NCBI GenBank assembly: GCA_026545225.1
Contig: CM048846.1
Span: 58,346,270 to 58,410,269, forward strand
DNA from: Cornus controversa
Taxonomy: Eukaryota > Streptophyta > Magnoliopsida > Cornales > Cornaceae
DNA length: 64,000 nucleotides
Direction of reading: 5' to 3'
Shown here: positions 12,801-25,253 of the stretch, piece by piece
Position numbering within the stretch: the stretch's first letter is position 1
Layout of the letters: the number at the start of each line of letters is the position of its first letter
Program-made: the position numbers and the translations under genes
The notes under the pieces: model-generated
Seen by the model: the letters and a program-made list of their open reading frames with translations, nothing else
What the model was told of the DNA's origin: nothing
The model's database searches: none

Positions 12801-15800
12801 ACATATGTCCATAGTATTAATATCACTTGTTCCACATCCAAACTACAAATCTTTCCTAAGTGCCAAACATGGCATACATAAACATAAATATGCAAAAGCT
12901 GCAAAAATAGTCCAAGTGGTTCCACCTTAGCACTTCTATGCATCGTCTATGTGGCGAAAATTAACAGAAAAGAAAATCAAACACGCAAGCAAAGGCACAC
13001 AGATTTACAAGGTTCACCCAAAATCTAGAGCTACGTCCTTGGTGTTGCAGGTTTTCACTATGATGAGAAAAACAAGATACAATTACAGAGAGTTTAGACT
13101 GTATATATAGGCACCTCCTAGGGCTACATAACAAAGTGTGAAATTACCAAAATACCCCCCTAAAAAATTCAGGTCGCAAGTTGGGTCAAGGTGTAAAGTA
13201 TAATCAAGCTCCACACTTCCTATCAATCTATGGCCGGAGTCTTATCTGAAAATGTTTGGGGGGAAGGGGGTGAGTGACAACATGCCCAGTAGAAATGATC
13301 CAACCAACCCAACAATGACTCAGGCGGTTTATGCATGAATGCAACATGGCATACCTATCCAACTATATGGCATATTTCATAATGCATATAAACAAAACTC
13401 ATTCAACTTCATAAACAATTATGAAAAATATGTATATCAAATACATATAAACAACTAAAACTAAAATCTCATTCACAATCAAACTAAACACCACGTATAC
13501 TCTGAAATCAAACAAAGTGGGGACTTCTTATTATCACATCCATAGTAAGTGTCCTTGAGAGACCACATACTCTGCTTACACTTTATCGGTTGCTAACCCA
13601 ACAGTAACGACATCGGTTTGGCCAAGTTTTGGATCTTTCACCCTAAAGCTCCGAGCCCTTCTTGCTTCTCACACACTTGCCCCAAAATCAACAATCACCA
13701 CATAAGTGCACATTTATCACAAGTACACACAAAACCAAGATTGTCACAAAACTCACGTCCAATAAACCACATCTATAGCTGATGCATATAAAACCCAACT
13801 CAAGCACATTACAATGCAATTTGAATCAACTCATGAAAAATCAATTACTATGCATTTTCAAGAGAGTTTCTTTTATGCTTTTCATTCAACCCATGGAATC
13901 AAAACTCATATATGCTTCCAAATGAACACAATGACTCACTATAAACACATAAACTTCATTCAACATGTATATGGCACACAAACTCCACTTAGAACATGCT
14001 AGGAGACTTAAATATCAAAGACAACACAACTCATACATATATATCTCATGAAAAAATTTAATTTCACATATAAAGGACCTATAGAATCAAAGCTAAGAAG
14101 GAATTCACACCCCTACCTCAATTCCAAGCCTTAGAACTCAAACCCTAGAAATTCCAAGCTTCAAGCTTCACCAAATCCAAGCTTTCCACCAATTAGAACG
14201 TAGAGGAAGTGAAGAGGATCACACTTTGTTATTGCTCCAAATCCTCAATCCCATTCCAAAGCACTCAAAACCAAGAGGGAAACAAGGAAAATGGAAATGG
14301 GAGAGGGAGAGAGAGAGAAATCAGATTTTCTCCACTCACAATGCCTACACACATCTTATATCTATCTATTCTTAGATATTTATGTAAGACTTGCAACTTA
14401 GTCCCTCCCTTTCACCTAATTTGCTTCTTGTTACATGATACTTTCCACTAATTACCAACTAGCACTCCCTCAATTTCCAAAACTCCACTTAAGTCCCTCA
14501 AAGTTCACGTATACCCTTACGCCACTTATAAAGCCTGTAAACACCTTCCGGATTACCCGGAACCTTACCTGTCCTGCACCCGTACATGAAAACATCAAAG
14601 GACCCTCAAGATCACTAAGCATGCAAATTAAAATTTAAACATGCTTAAACTCAATTAATCACATATTTGAAATTAAAGAAAATTTTCGAGGCTTTACAAG
14701 GAACCACATAAACTATTAGTTCCCATGAGAAAAATCAACAGTAGAAATAGCCTTATCGTACTTCGAACATCTAAATCTTGGGTATCAATTTTAGAGTGAT
14801 CTTCATCCAAAAATTTAAAAATATAGTGACAAAGCAATTTCATTCATACAATAATCAGTGTGAACATGTGAAGTTTGTGCAAACCAAGTTTAAGAAACCA
14901 TCTTAATTAAATACATATTTATATCCCATAAAGCCAATACCAAACTTTACTATGGTGTCATTTGATAACGTGATTAAGTGCCTAGCACTGAGATTTCCAG
15001 AGGTTTCTCAATTAAGCATGTTCAGTGACGTAACATCCACATTCTTTTTCAATAGAAAAGTTTAGTTTTATTAAATCAAAAAATTAAAAATTAAAAAAAA
15101 AAAAAAAGACAATAAGGCATGTAAGGCGCCCTCTCAAGCACAAACAAAACCTATCAGGGGTTGAGAGGGAAAACCCCAACCTACAAAAAGTACAACTCTC
15201 ACAACCCGACAGGTTAGGTTTGATGAAGAGAAGACAACCAAAAGGCCAAAATATACAACTATTCAGCACAAGAAGTTAGTTGTCAAACAGTCCCTAAGCA
15301 AAGTGAATCTGACTAGCAGCAAGCTTAAGACTGAGACAAAGTACACAACATCAAAAGAAAATTCCATCTAAGAATGGTTTCAAAACTCTAAATTTTTAGT
15401 CAATTTGAATCAAGGAGCAAAATACACTACGTAATAGGTGATTTTAAAGTTCAATCAAAATTAACAAGTTTAAAATTGTTTGAACTTCCAAATTCACCGC
15501 CGCTTATAGGTTGTGGTATAACGCTTCTCAAAGTAACCAAAGGCTTCACAACTGCTAATCTACTAAGACTTATTAGTATATAATTCTGAATTTTATCAAA
15601 CATAACCTAACCAAGCTACAAATGAACAAACTAATCATAGGGTTGCAATTGAACCAAACTAATCATGAACAGCCTGGATTTGGTTCAAGAGTGTTCATTA
15701 AGCAAACAAGCCAAGCTTGAGGTAAAAAATTTAACTTGTAAAAAAAAAAGGTATACTCATGGTTCATTGTAAGTTTTATTTTGATATAATGTTAGCCCAT

Positions 15801-18800
15801 AAAGATGATAAATTTAAGTACAGGCCATATAGTTACACAAATAAGAGCCATTAAAATCATATATAAAAGCCAAGAATACTATCAAAATGACAAGCCCAAC
15901 AAAAGTGACCCATACCTTCACAAGTCCAACTGAGATAAGCCCATATAAAATTAAGGAACCTTCCCTATTTCATTCTCATCCACCTCCCTCTTCAGCCCTC
16001 ACCGGCAACAACCTCGCCCTCAATCATTGGTATGTTTATATGTGAGGAGATCAATGAACGAACAGTTTGTACTTTTGTATGTGAGGAGACGAATGAACAA
16101 CAAATGAGATCAAATGCAATGGATACAGAAGAACAATGTCAAACAATTGTCGATGATTTCCTTCGACTTCCGGGTATGATATATGTAATTCTATATAAAT
16201 TGATTTGTTTTTGTACATAGGTGAATATATTTTTATAATATATATATATATATATATATATAAACTTGAGATAAAATCTTTGAATCTTTGTACAGTATAA
16301 TATGAACCTGTGTATAATATATACATCTAATAATGGGATTGTATGTGCTTGTAGGCAAATGAGCTCTAGAGGAACTGAGCCTAAGCCCAAGCTTGTCAGA
16401 TTACTGACAAGCCGAGCTCGATCTTAGCTAGGTCAAGCTCATCCAAACACAAGTAAGCCCAAGCACCCCCTCTGGCTTTGGCGAACAAAGCTCGAGCGTC
16501 CCAAAGTTCAGTTCGCCTCGGTTCATTTGCAGCCCTAATTGTTCATAAACAACTCAAGCTTGGATGGTTAAAGGCATAGCTCGTGCTAGTTCATTAAATT
16601 AGCAAAAGTTGAACTCAAACAATCGCTATGATCTTGTTTATTAAAAAAAGTTGAGATTAAGTAAAGGTAGACTAGACTCATTGATTCATGAAATCTTTTT
16701 AACAAAATAACATGTTTCACTAGCAAAAGTTTCACTAGTAATGGTAGACTCGACACATTCAAAAGTTCCATACTCATTTAATAAAAGAACTAATAAAACA
16801 CAAATTAACATGTTTCACTAGCTCAAAGAGACAGCTAGCCAACACACCCAAGTCAAGCTCCAGCACAATTTTTTTAACTCGTTGTGAACTTGAGCTGAGC
16901 CCGAAAAATCTCAAGCTTAGCTTGCCTTGGTCCATTAGCATCAAACACCTAATAGGAACTCGAAAAGATGACAGTTGGTTGAACAAGCACGCTTTCTAAT
17001 ACAATTATACAAATGGTCATTTTAATAGTAATCAAAGGCTCAAAGTGTAATAAGGTTCCAAGGCCTCCTGGAGGCTAACTAAGCACAAGGCACAACGCAA
17101 GGCGAGAGCCTGATACAAGGCGCATCAATAATACAAATTAATATTAAAGATAGGTTTAGGAAAAAAATTAAAACATGCAACAAGACTAGTCAAGATCAAA
17201 ATAAAGAAATGTTTCACCTTATCAATTCAATGAATTAGCTAAATCGATATACTTGTATCTTTTTAAAAATGGATGACATATAAACTTAGAAATATCAAAT
17301 AAATAAATTAAATAGCATTCAAAATGGGAAACAATAAAAAGCAACAATCGTGTAAATTTTAAAAAACATATTATATTATCATAAAAAAATTTAGAATCAA
17401 TCACTAGACGAGATTAATGTAAGTAGTAACCATAAGCTCATGAATTCTGTCAAACATACGATAAGATTAAACAATGTGATCAATCAAACATGACCATGAT
17501 GTGATGTTAAATATGTACATTCATGTTTATTTAAAAAGAAAAAGAAAATAATATGAATGAACTAATAGGAATTAAGACGTGCCCTTTTTTTTTGTGAGCC
17601 AGAAGCCTACTAAAAAGTATCAGTCTTAGGGCTTTACATGAGCCTAACTGAAAGGGTTTGAACTGTAATAGGTTGGGGCACTTCGACTCAACCTTGATGA
17701 GCCTAAGACCTTTTTGGAGCCTAGTCACACCTTCAACAACTATGGTTCTTTTTTGCTTTAATTCATCAACAGTAAATGAGTAGAATGCGATCCAATAGAA
17801 TCAATAATAAATAATTGACACACTCATAGTCCCAGTTTCTTTCTTCGTCTCCCAATGATTCTTTGTTGGGAACTGAATTTTGCACATCTTATTGTCTTGG
17901 AAGCTTATGTTTCAAATGTATTTGAGATCCCTTGGCAAAGATTTTATAATTTTGAATTGGATTTTCTAGTTACATGTTTAAAATAAAAATTATGATTTCT
18001 GCTCAACATTTCAACATTCCCAATTTGGCTTGCTTGGTATTCAGATGGGGTCATTAAATAGGAACCCCACTGTCAAATATGCTGACTTTCTAACTAGGCA
18101 TTGAAATTAGGATTTATTTATAACAAAGTCAATACCCCAAACTAATGCCACCATGGAAAACATAAACTTTAATGTTTATCAACACCGAAAGATAGTCAAC
18201 ATCGGTGGATCAGGATTCCAGAACAAGTCAACCATTACAGTGCCGCAGAAGACCATCCTTCATTGAATTAGTACACTCCTAACCCAATCTATATAATATT
18301 TGCCAACTAATTTCACCAACTTCCTCCCATTTTCATCTAATTCTAAACCCCATAACATTTACACACAATTAAATCATCTCAACATTGCGAAAGGCCCTAA
18401 AAAACCACTTGAACGCCGACAATGAAACATTTGAACAAGCTTAACGGTAAAACAACAAGAAAACCCAAAATAATAGTAGTAATAATAATAATAATAACAC
18501 ATTAAGGAACAAGAATGAACTGAAACTTTTTCATAAATTTATATATAAATCAATGAGACGGTGACAACTGATGACAAGTAGAAGAAAATAAAAGGGAAAG
18601 AGAAAATCCAAAAACTTCACGAAGAACGAGGATGTATGTATATGCACATATATGTGTATATAGACTGTGAGAAAGTGAACACATACCAGTATCGGACCCG
18701 CTTGCATCCGGAGCAATGCTTCTTCGTCAAATTGCCGCAAACAACGCAGGCATCACCCATTTCGATAACGCCGGTCATATTCCGGGCAGCGTCAGGCGAT

Positions 18801-18955
18801 GCAGGGTCGGAAGAAGACTCAAAATTGGCGTCGACCACAAAATATTTGGAAGCCGTGTTCTTCACCAGGTGAAGCAATCCAACGGCAACGATAAAAGTTG
18901 TGACGATGAACTGAATAAACCAATTGAGATCCAGAGGAAATCCAGAGACATGCAT
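9820..18955 (-). CDS. UBP18-like: Ubiquitin-specific protease with MYND zinc finger, UBP18/UBP19-type (5' seven exons; C-terminal half not seen)
   Basis: A deubiquitinating cysteine protease. Exons on the minus strand are 18955-18687, 11276-11093, 11002-10914, 10747-10662, 10561-10399, 10248-10125 and 9977-9820, all with GT-AG introns and matching phases (357 codons). Residues 12-30 form a membrane segment. Residues 70-107 are a MYND zinc finger (C70, C73, C81, C84, C90, C94, H103, C107). The Cys box GLLNCGNSCFANVV spans the exon 3/4 junction, with catalytic Cys182. [27 protein letters not shown] and [11 protein letters not shown] then follow USP order. From memory, Arabidopsis UBP18 is about 630 aa, so about 270 residues are missing, including the catalytic His box. 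The exon 7 donor (GATGG|GTACGT) is intact, so the rest may lie left of the window behind a very long intron, or may be lost. Intron 1 is 7.4 kb and full of transposons. The start was chosen for the membrane segment and MYND frame. Confidence 0.85.
11402..12099. mobile_element. hAT-type non-autonomous element in UBP intron 1
   Basis: About 700 bp. The left end is AGGGGTGGAAATTCGTG and the right end, complemented, is AGGGGCGGCAAAATTGG, so the ends form an imperfect inverted repeat. The flanks TGAGAACT (11394-11401) and TGAAAACT (12100-12107) match at 7 of 8 bases, the hAT duplication length. The exact right end is uncertain by about 2 bp. Inside are many CGTGTCGTG-like words and no recognisable protein. 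Confidence 0.65.
12177..14698 (-). mobile_element. Gypsy-type solo LTR in UBP intron 1 (fossil)
   Basis: 2.5 kb, starting TGTCACGCCCC and ending GGCTTTACA, flanked by perfect 5-bp duplications AGGAA at 12172-12176 and 14699-14703. There is no internal region, so it is a solo LTR. It resembles the family at 27,897-31,998 and 38,343-42,720. Around 12,950-13,240 it holds a second LTR-like stretch with a GGTTCACCC motif and a TATATATAGG promoter-like element, probably a nested Copia-type remnant. Confidence 0.8.
15060..15300 (-). mobile_element. Possible LINE 3' fragment
   Basis: A long A-run at about 15,090-15,107 borders a stretch whose complement resembles the 3' end of plant LINE open frames (a [18 protein letters not shown]-like translation). 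The assignment is weak. Confidence 0.25.
15639..16536. mobile_element. hAT-like element in UBP intron 1 with AGGGNTGCAA ends
   Basis: The left end AGGGTTGCAATTGAACC and the complemented right end AGGGCTGCAAATGAACC form an inverted repeat. These ends resemble those of the element at 6053-7027. I found no convincing 8-bp duplication. A short open frame at 16032-16220 and an AT microsatellite (about 16,237-16,262) lie inside. The following 400 bp (to about 16,940) hold similar AAGCTTGAGCT-type words and may be a second decayed copy. Confidence 0.55.
17040..17740. repeat. Possible decayed DNA transposon, GGAGGC/GGAGCC-type ends
   Basis: The stretch begins with AAGGCCTCCTGGAGGC and ends with a partly inverted TTTTTGGAGCCTAGTC block. 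It looks like a decayed terminal-inverted-repeat element, but no target duplication was recognised. Confidence 0.3.
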
Positions 18956-19620
18956 CGACGACTCCCCTAATATCCGACATTAAGATTAGGGTTTTTCATT
19001 GATGCATTAGACTGAACGGCAACAGAAACACCATAAGCAATGCAAAAGTGTTTGTATATATAATTATATATATATATATATATGGCTTTCTGTCTGGTTC
19101 TCTTTCTATACTACTAGTATCACTCTTTCTCTCTCCCTGATTAGGGGTTTTTCACACAACAAAGCAGGGAAACTTCACATAATCTAGATGTATAGAGAGG
19201 CCTTTTGGACCTTCCCGTCTCTTTTTCTTTCTTGTTCTCACTCTCTCTATGATTTAGGGAATTAGGGGGCTTTTTTTCATTAAAATGATAATTTTATGGG
19301 CTTGCTCCCCGGACTCTCTCTCTCTGACTTTCTCTGTCCTCCCTCCCCTGCAATGTTGTTTTGCTGTCCAATAAGAGATTGCGGTGCACTTTTAGTACTT
19401 TCTAGGCACACACTTTGTTTTAGCTTTAAATAAAAATTGGTTGGTTGGGAATATTTTCATGTAAGCTTTTTGTCAAATAATTATATAATAATACAAATTG
19501 ATATTTTAAGGTTTCCGGAAAAAAATCCTTTCTTTTTTCTTTCATGGATCCGTTGCAAGCCATATAGAGAGACACCTCCCTTAAATGAGTCCAAAAAAAA
19601 AATTTAATTAATGCAGTGTC
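18956..19620 (-). promoter_or_regulatory. Upstream region of the UBP gene
   Basis: The region 5' of the protease start. It contains an AT microsatellite (about 19,063-19,082) and several pyrimidine-rich CT blocks (about 19,110-19,345), which are common in plant 5' leaders. No single TATA box can be chosen with confidence. Confidence 0.45.
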
Positions 19621-19689
19621 ACCTTAACTGTAGGGGAGAAAATCCTTCAACCTCAATGTCTACATTTAAGTGATTATGCTAGTAATCAA

Positions 19690-19860
19690 AAAAATTCAAA
19701 AAATTCATTATTTTCAAACTCAAAAAAGTGACATACAAAATCAAGTGAACGGATCGTGAACAAAGTGATCAAAATATTCAAGGAATCCATCACTTTCAAG
19801 CTCAAAAAAGTGACATACAAAATCAAGTGAACGGATCGTGAACAAATATCAAAAAGGAAG
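19690..19860. repeat. Two-copy tandem repeat, unit about 90 bp
   Basis: Two copies share the block AGTGACATACAAAATCAAGT followed by GAACGGATCGTGAACAAA (about 19,727-19,764 and 19,808-19,845). It is probably part of a retroelement non-coding region. Confidence 0.7.
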
Positions 19861-20169
19861 TGTTTAAAGTTTCAAAGTCTTCCATGCTCAAAAACATCTC
19901 AAACAAGTGAGCATTATCTTCAAGAATTCAACCGATCAATCCATATTGAAGAAGGGATAGATGCATTGGTGAGCACTTAGGAAATAATGTTAAAGTTTAT
20001 TTGAATTCAAGTAAAGCTCAATTATTTTAATGATCATTCACTATAAAAAAATTTCTAAATCATTCTTGATCATCTATAGGTCTTGATCATCACCCATATT
20101 CCATCATTGACCATCTTATATGTATGTCCATTCAAAAACCTGTTTTAAAAAAAGCTCTTTGGCATACAT

Positions 20170-20400
20170 ATATAGTATCGATCGACTGATAAGCTCCATC
20201 AGCCGACTGAACAAACCTGGAATTAAATTCCAATAGGCTTTACAAAACATGAAAGTTTCAGTCGACCGAAGCTCAATTTCAGTCGACCGAAACAAAGTTA
20301 TCGGTTGACCGAATAACTTCATCAGTCGACTAATAGAAACTGAAAAATGATTCCAATAGGCTTACAAAACAGGGAAGTTTCAGTCGACTAAAGCTCAGCC
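20170..20400. repeat. Cluster of GTCGACCGA-type motifs
   Basis: At least five copies of CAGTCGACCGAA-like words around the palindromic core GTCGAC lie in about 200 bp, next to a Copia integrase remnant. They are probably retroelement non-coding sequence. Confidence 0.6.
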
Positions 20401-20429
20401 AATTAGGAAAACAAGTCAAATCTTCCTTT

Positions 20430-20565
20430 AAAAGAAAGAAGGACATCACATCTACTAGGCCACTCGATTTAATTCACATGTATTTGTTTGGTCCAGAAAG
20501 AATTACTAGTCTTAGTGGAAAACTCTATGCATTTGTAATTGTTGATGACTACTATATCACATGAT
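20430..20565 (+). mobile_element. Copia integrase remnant (fossil)
   Basis: The plus-strand translation contains LFGPERITSLSGKLYAFVIV followed by a DD motif, typical of the Copia integrase core. It is cut off on the right by the LTR fragment starting near 20,566. It is a short, broken fragment in the opposite orientation to the Copia element that follows. Confidence 0.7.
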
Positions 20566-20837
20566 TTAAAACCCTAGCTCCACTTATTTACAAAACTACC
20601 CCTACACTTTATTGCCCTAGAAAGAAATCCCAAAATGCCATTCTTCTAAACTTTTACCAAATTACCCCTACAACTAAGTTAGTGCATAATACATGAAAGA
20701 ATATAATAGAACAAGTCAATTAATTAAATCATAAAAAGTACATGCATTTATTGTAAAATGACTCTAAAGCCCTTACAAATCCTTTTGACATTCAAACTAG
20801 GGCAAACATACTTAAGGGCTTCCCGGACCATCAAGCT
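20566..20837 (-). mobile_element. Partial Copia LTR, sense-start end (fossil)
   Basis: The segment ends in CCCGGACCATCA and matches the 36,000-36,275 end of the large LTR on its right. It abuts directly on another partial LTR of the same family, so it is a separate truncated copy. Confidence 0.7.
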
Positions 20838-21401
20838 TTTCCGCTCTCAACCCAGCCCAGGCTTCCCAAAGCCCAAGCTATCTCTCACTAATCTCACCAC
20901 AATCACTCACACTTCCCCTGTCCAAAGTATCCCAATTCTTAGACTATACATAGTGAAAGTGGAGTCATTCGATGTAATGAGCAGCAACTCTTCAAGCTTT
21001 GATTATTAGTCTTCAAAATCAATCTGTAAATCTTCAAGCTCTGATTGTTAGTCTTCAAAGTCAATCTTGATAGTAGCACGACCACTTGACTTCTTGGCAG
21101 ATAATGTCACTTGAACTTCTTCTGTGATAAGCTTCAATATGTACACCCCTGAGTGTAGCTTCAAAGAACTTGTAGAGGCCCTCTCTTTCACGGAATCCTG
21201 TTCTCAGCTTCTTAAATAACCATTTAGCTTGGAATTCTCTTCAGACAATGGTCCGTGTATTTCTTTGTCTTCGTTACCTATTCTTAAAATAGACACAACT
21301 ACAACTGAAGTATAAATTAGTAACTCAAGCAGTTCAAAATATAAAGAGCATAAACACAATTAAGCAAAGCATACTTCAGTAAAACATAATTCAGCAAAAA
21401 T

Positions 21402-21905
21402 TAAACCTAAATAAGCATAGTTTAATTCTCAAAACAACCATAAATTAAACCCAACTCAGCATAGTTTAATTCTCAAAATAGCAAACAATTAAACCCAAAT
21501 CAACATAGTTTAATTGTCAAAACAGTAAAAGATTAAACCCAATTCAGCATAGTTTAAATCTCAAAACAGCAAAAGATTAAACCCAAATCAGCATAGTTTA
21601 AATCTCAAAACAGCAAAAGATTAAACCCAAATCAGCATAGTTTAAATCTCAAAACAGCCATAAATTAAACCCAACTCAGCATAGTTTAATTCTCAAAATA
21701 GCAAATTATTAAACCCAAATCAACATAGGTTAATTCTCAAAATAGCAAAAGATTAAACCCAAATCCGCATAGTTTAATTCTCAAAACAGCAAACAATTAA
21801 ACCCAAATCAACATAGGTTAATTCTCAAAATAGCAAAAGTTTAAACCGAAATCAGCATAGTTTAATTCTCAAAACAGTAAAAGATTAAACCCAAATTAGC
21901 ATAGT
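21402..21905. repeat. Minisatellite in Copia LTR, about 12 units of about 42 bp
   Basis: Units run around the core AAACCCAAATCAGCATAG followed by TTTAATCTCAAAA-like sequence. I count about 12 units by eye. A second short array of about 46-bp units (ATCAATTTAAAATCAGCAC core) follows to about 22,050. Confidence 0.85.
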
Positions 21906-22114
21906 TAAAATAGCACATTCATCAATTTAAAATCAGCACTTTAGCTATTGAAAATCAACACATTTATCAATTTAAAATCAGCACTTTAGCTATTGAAAAT
22001 TAGCACATTTATCAATTTAAAATCAACACTTTAACTATTGAAAATCAGCACAAATAATCTTGGACACTAACATCAGAAATTCAACAATCATAATTTAGTA
22101 TAATTAAGAATTCT

Positions 22115-25100
22115 TGTACAGACCGGAACCAAATTTGACTAATTTTTAAAAAAATTCATCATTTTCACTATGAATGCATTTTGAATGATGTTTTGAGTGT
22201 TTCAAGAGTGAAAAACATGTTTTAAAACATGTTATGAGGTTTTTGGAAGTTTTCAAAAATTTTGGAGAAGTTGACTTTTTGGTCAAACAAGAGCCTGGGA
22301 TGAGGTCTAGTGGGCCCATAAATTTGAAATTTTTTTGAAAAATAATTATTTTTGATTTTGAGTGTAACAAAATGTTTAATGAGTCATGGAAGTGATTTTG
22401 AGTCCAAGGGAGTTTTCGAGAATTAATTCGGAGGTCGGGAAGGTACATTAAGTGGCCCGAGGGCAAAATGGTCATTTTGCGCCCCTAGGAGTGGAATAAA
22501 TATCCCACAGATCTGAGATATTCATTTCTACAAATCTATCTCTCTCTCTCTAAACTCACCCACTTCATCTCTCTCCCTTCTCTCTAGATTTTAGGGGTGA
22601 CCACGGATCGAATCGGATTATGCATAATCCTAATCCGATCCGATCCGTGGCAATCCATCAATCCGATCCGATCCGTGATTGAACGAATTGGATCAGATCG
22701 GATTGACGGATTGGCCTAGTACTCCTATTTGAAATTTTTTTTTTTACTTCAAAATTTTTTCCAACAAACACAACACTTTTTAAATAAACACAATTGTTAA
22801 ATAAATAAATATAATATATATTGAGTTTTTAGGGTTACTCATGTAAGTATGTAGCATATTATATTATTATACATATATATTACTAATTATATATATAAAT
22901 ATATTGCCACGGATCGGATCGAATTTCTGACACTCCAATCCGCAATCTGATCCGTGGCTAACGGATTTTAATTTTTTAATCCGCCACCAATCCATTAGCT
23001 AACGGATCGGATCGGATTCGTCAGAATCGGATCGAATTCGCGTATTCGCAGATTTTTTGTGCACCCATACTAGATTTTAGGCAAGTTGGAGTGTGATTTA
23101 AAGATAGTCGAAAAAGGAAAGTGTGTAGAGGGCATCAAGGGCTTCGATTTGAACCGAACAAAGTTTGCGTTTTGTAAAGTTAAAAAAGCTGGGATTTTCA
23201 AAGTTGGATTTCTAAGCTTAAGATTTGAGATAGGGGTGTCTTCTCCTCCCTTTTCATCGATTCTCTAGGGGTTTTGTGGTATATGGATGTGCTAGTAGGA
23301 GTTAGAGGGACAAATGTCATGTATTGATTTTCTCTTGTATATATATGCATGTTTAGAGTATTCTTCATATGATGTATGTGAAGCATATTAGTCTATGCAT
23401 GTTAAATGTGAGTTTTGTGCCACCTATATGTGACTTGTATGAATGTTATACACGAATGAATGTGTACTTGACATGCTATTTATAGCTTAATGATGTTTTC
23501 ATATGTTATAACTATTGGTTGAGAAGTATGAGATTCATTAGGCTTACATTGAACCATGACTTGAATTACGTGAGCTTAAATGCCATATGTGAAAAATGCA
23601 TCAAAAGAGTGATTTTCCATGTTAATGCATTTGGTGATTGTTGTTGGTGAAAATGCATGCAATATTATGCGTATGTTGTGATTGCTTAGCATAGGTTGCT
23701 CTTGGTGGAAAATGGAATGGTTGTTGGAAATAGAATGAGTATTAAGGAAGTTGAACTATGAGAAATGATGCACACGAAATGTGTGATGAGCTAATATTTT
23801 CAATTGGTGGAAAATAGACTCCTCTCCTTCAATTGGCAGCCTTCAATTGATGAGGAACTGTAGCGAAAATCTTAAGGTCGATGGGTGTCAATATGTAATA
23901 ATCTTGGTGGTAGTGAAAATCTTGAGGTTGACGAGTGTCAACATGTGATAATCTTGGTGGTGGTGAAAATCTGGGATTATGAGGTTGAAAGGTTTCGTCA
24001 TGATACTTCAGAATTTGTAAGGTTAAGTAGTTGAGTCAGTGGATTCATGTAGATGATTTGGTTACAAAATTCAAGACGTGTGTTGTGTGGTTTTTGGTTG
24101 TGCATCGTTACATGTATACTTGCTATTTGTTACGTGTTACCTCGTTGATGACATGAGTGTCCGAGCATGCCATGTAGCGAACGGATAACATGATGCATAT
24201 CATGTAGGTCGGCATTGAGTCAATGCTCAGGTGGGTTTGGTCATCTCTACTGAGCCACAGTGGTGCTCACCCCTTTCTCCCCAAACATTTTTACAGGTTA
24301 GGTACCAATGAGAGACAAAAAAGGATTAGCTCAATGGACCTTGTTGAGTTCCTTTTTGGACTTTTGAACTTTTGAGATGTAAATAGATGTCCATGCCGGT
24401 TTGTGACATGTGGACTATGTTAATGATTTTATATTTATATTTGATTCATGTTGATATACTCTAGTTTCAAGTGTAATGATCCTATATGGATCATATGTGA
24501 TTTGTGGGTTTTGAATGGAAGAAGTTGGTTTTAATTCCATTATGTATAAATTCTTGGATATGATTGTTGGAGATGTGGATTCATGCTTAAAATGATGTTT
24601 GATGATGTTTTTATCATTTGTACATGTTATAGATGATGTTTGATGATTTTTAGGCCTTCTAGGAAGTTTTGGACCCTAAAAGTTGAGAATTTCGACCCCT
24701 GAACAGTAGGTTTTGAAACTTGCGATGATATATGTTTGATACATCGCAGCTTCGATGCATCTAACTTCTCAGTTCAATGCATCGAAGTTACTATTCACAG
24801 CATTCTCCAAAATCTGCCCAAACTTCAATCGGACATAACTTATTCATTTTAAATCAAAACTGAGTGTGATTTTTTTTAAATTGAGTATTTTTAAATCCTC
24901 TATCCAATGGTGATGGTTTTAGTTTCAATTTACAGTCACACGTGGAGTTGAGTTCTGGAAACTTAGGAGTTATGTAATTGTGGCTTGATGTGGAGCTCTT
25001 TGAGGTTGGTTGTGTTTGAGGTTGAGTTAGCACATCCATGTGCAAGAAAGAGGTAAGCTTCCACTATATTTGAGTGTAAAGAGAGAGTTCATTAGATATT

Positions 25101-25253
25101 AATGAATGGGTCACCCTTGATTTCAGGAGAACAGAAATTAGGGCGTGACAACATGGAATCAAAGCATGATATCAAAGGGTGATTGTGGTTAGTATATGGA
25201 TGATAATTACGAGCCACCCTTGGTTTTTAGAGAACAAAAATCAGGGCATGACA
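22115..25253 (+). mobile_element. Gypsy-type LTR insertion in the Copia 3' LTR (fossil)
   Basis: The segment starts TGTACAGACCGG and ends CAGGGCATGACA, flanked by perfect 5-bp duplications ATTCT (22110-22114 and 25254-25258). The Copia LTR reads on across the site, as the intact copy at 34,9xx shows. Near its right end an LTR terminus (GGGCGTGACA at about 25,149) is followed by a primer-site-like stretch and then a second LTR terminus, so it is a recombined element keeping two LTR ends rather than a simple solo LTR. Confidence 0.8.
22593..23070. mobile_element. hAT-type MITE rich in GATCCGATCCG words
   Basis: 478 bp flanked by a perfect 8-bp duplication TAGATTTT (22585-22592 and 23071-23078). 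The left end is AGGGGTGACCACGGATCG. The right end, complemented, carries ATGGGTGCAC. The interior has repeated GGATCGGATCGGAT in both orientations flanking an AT-rich core, so the element could fold on itself. There is no coding capacity. It lies inside the Gypsy LTR and is therefore younger than it. Confidence 0.8.

Noticed and set aside
16032-16220. 62-codon open frame (with [15 protein letters not shown]) as a captured gene
   Set aside because: It is short, lies within a hAT-like element and is not recognised; it could be chance.
18636-18970. Plus-strand open frames opposite UBP exon 1
   Set aside because: They are antisense shadows of the first protease exon.
21402-21905. CRISPR array or centromeric satellite
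   Set aside because: The units are contiguous without unique spacers and occur inside LTRs, so it is an LTR minisatellite.
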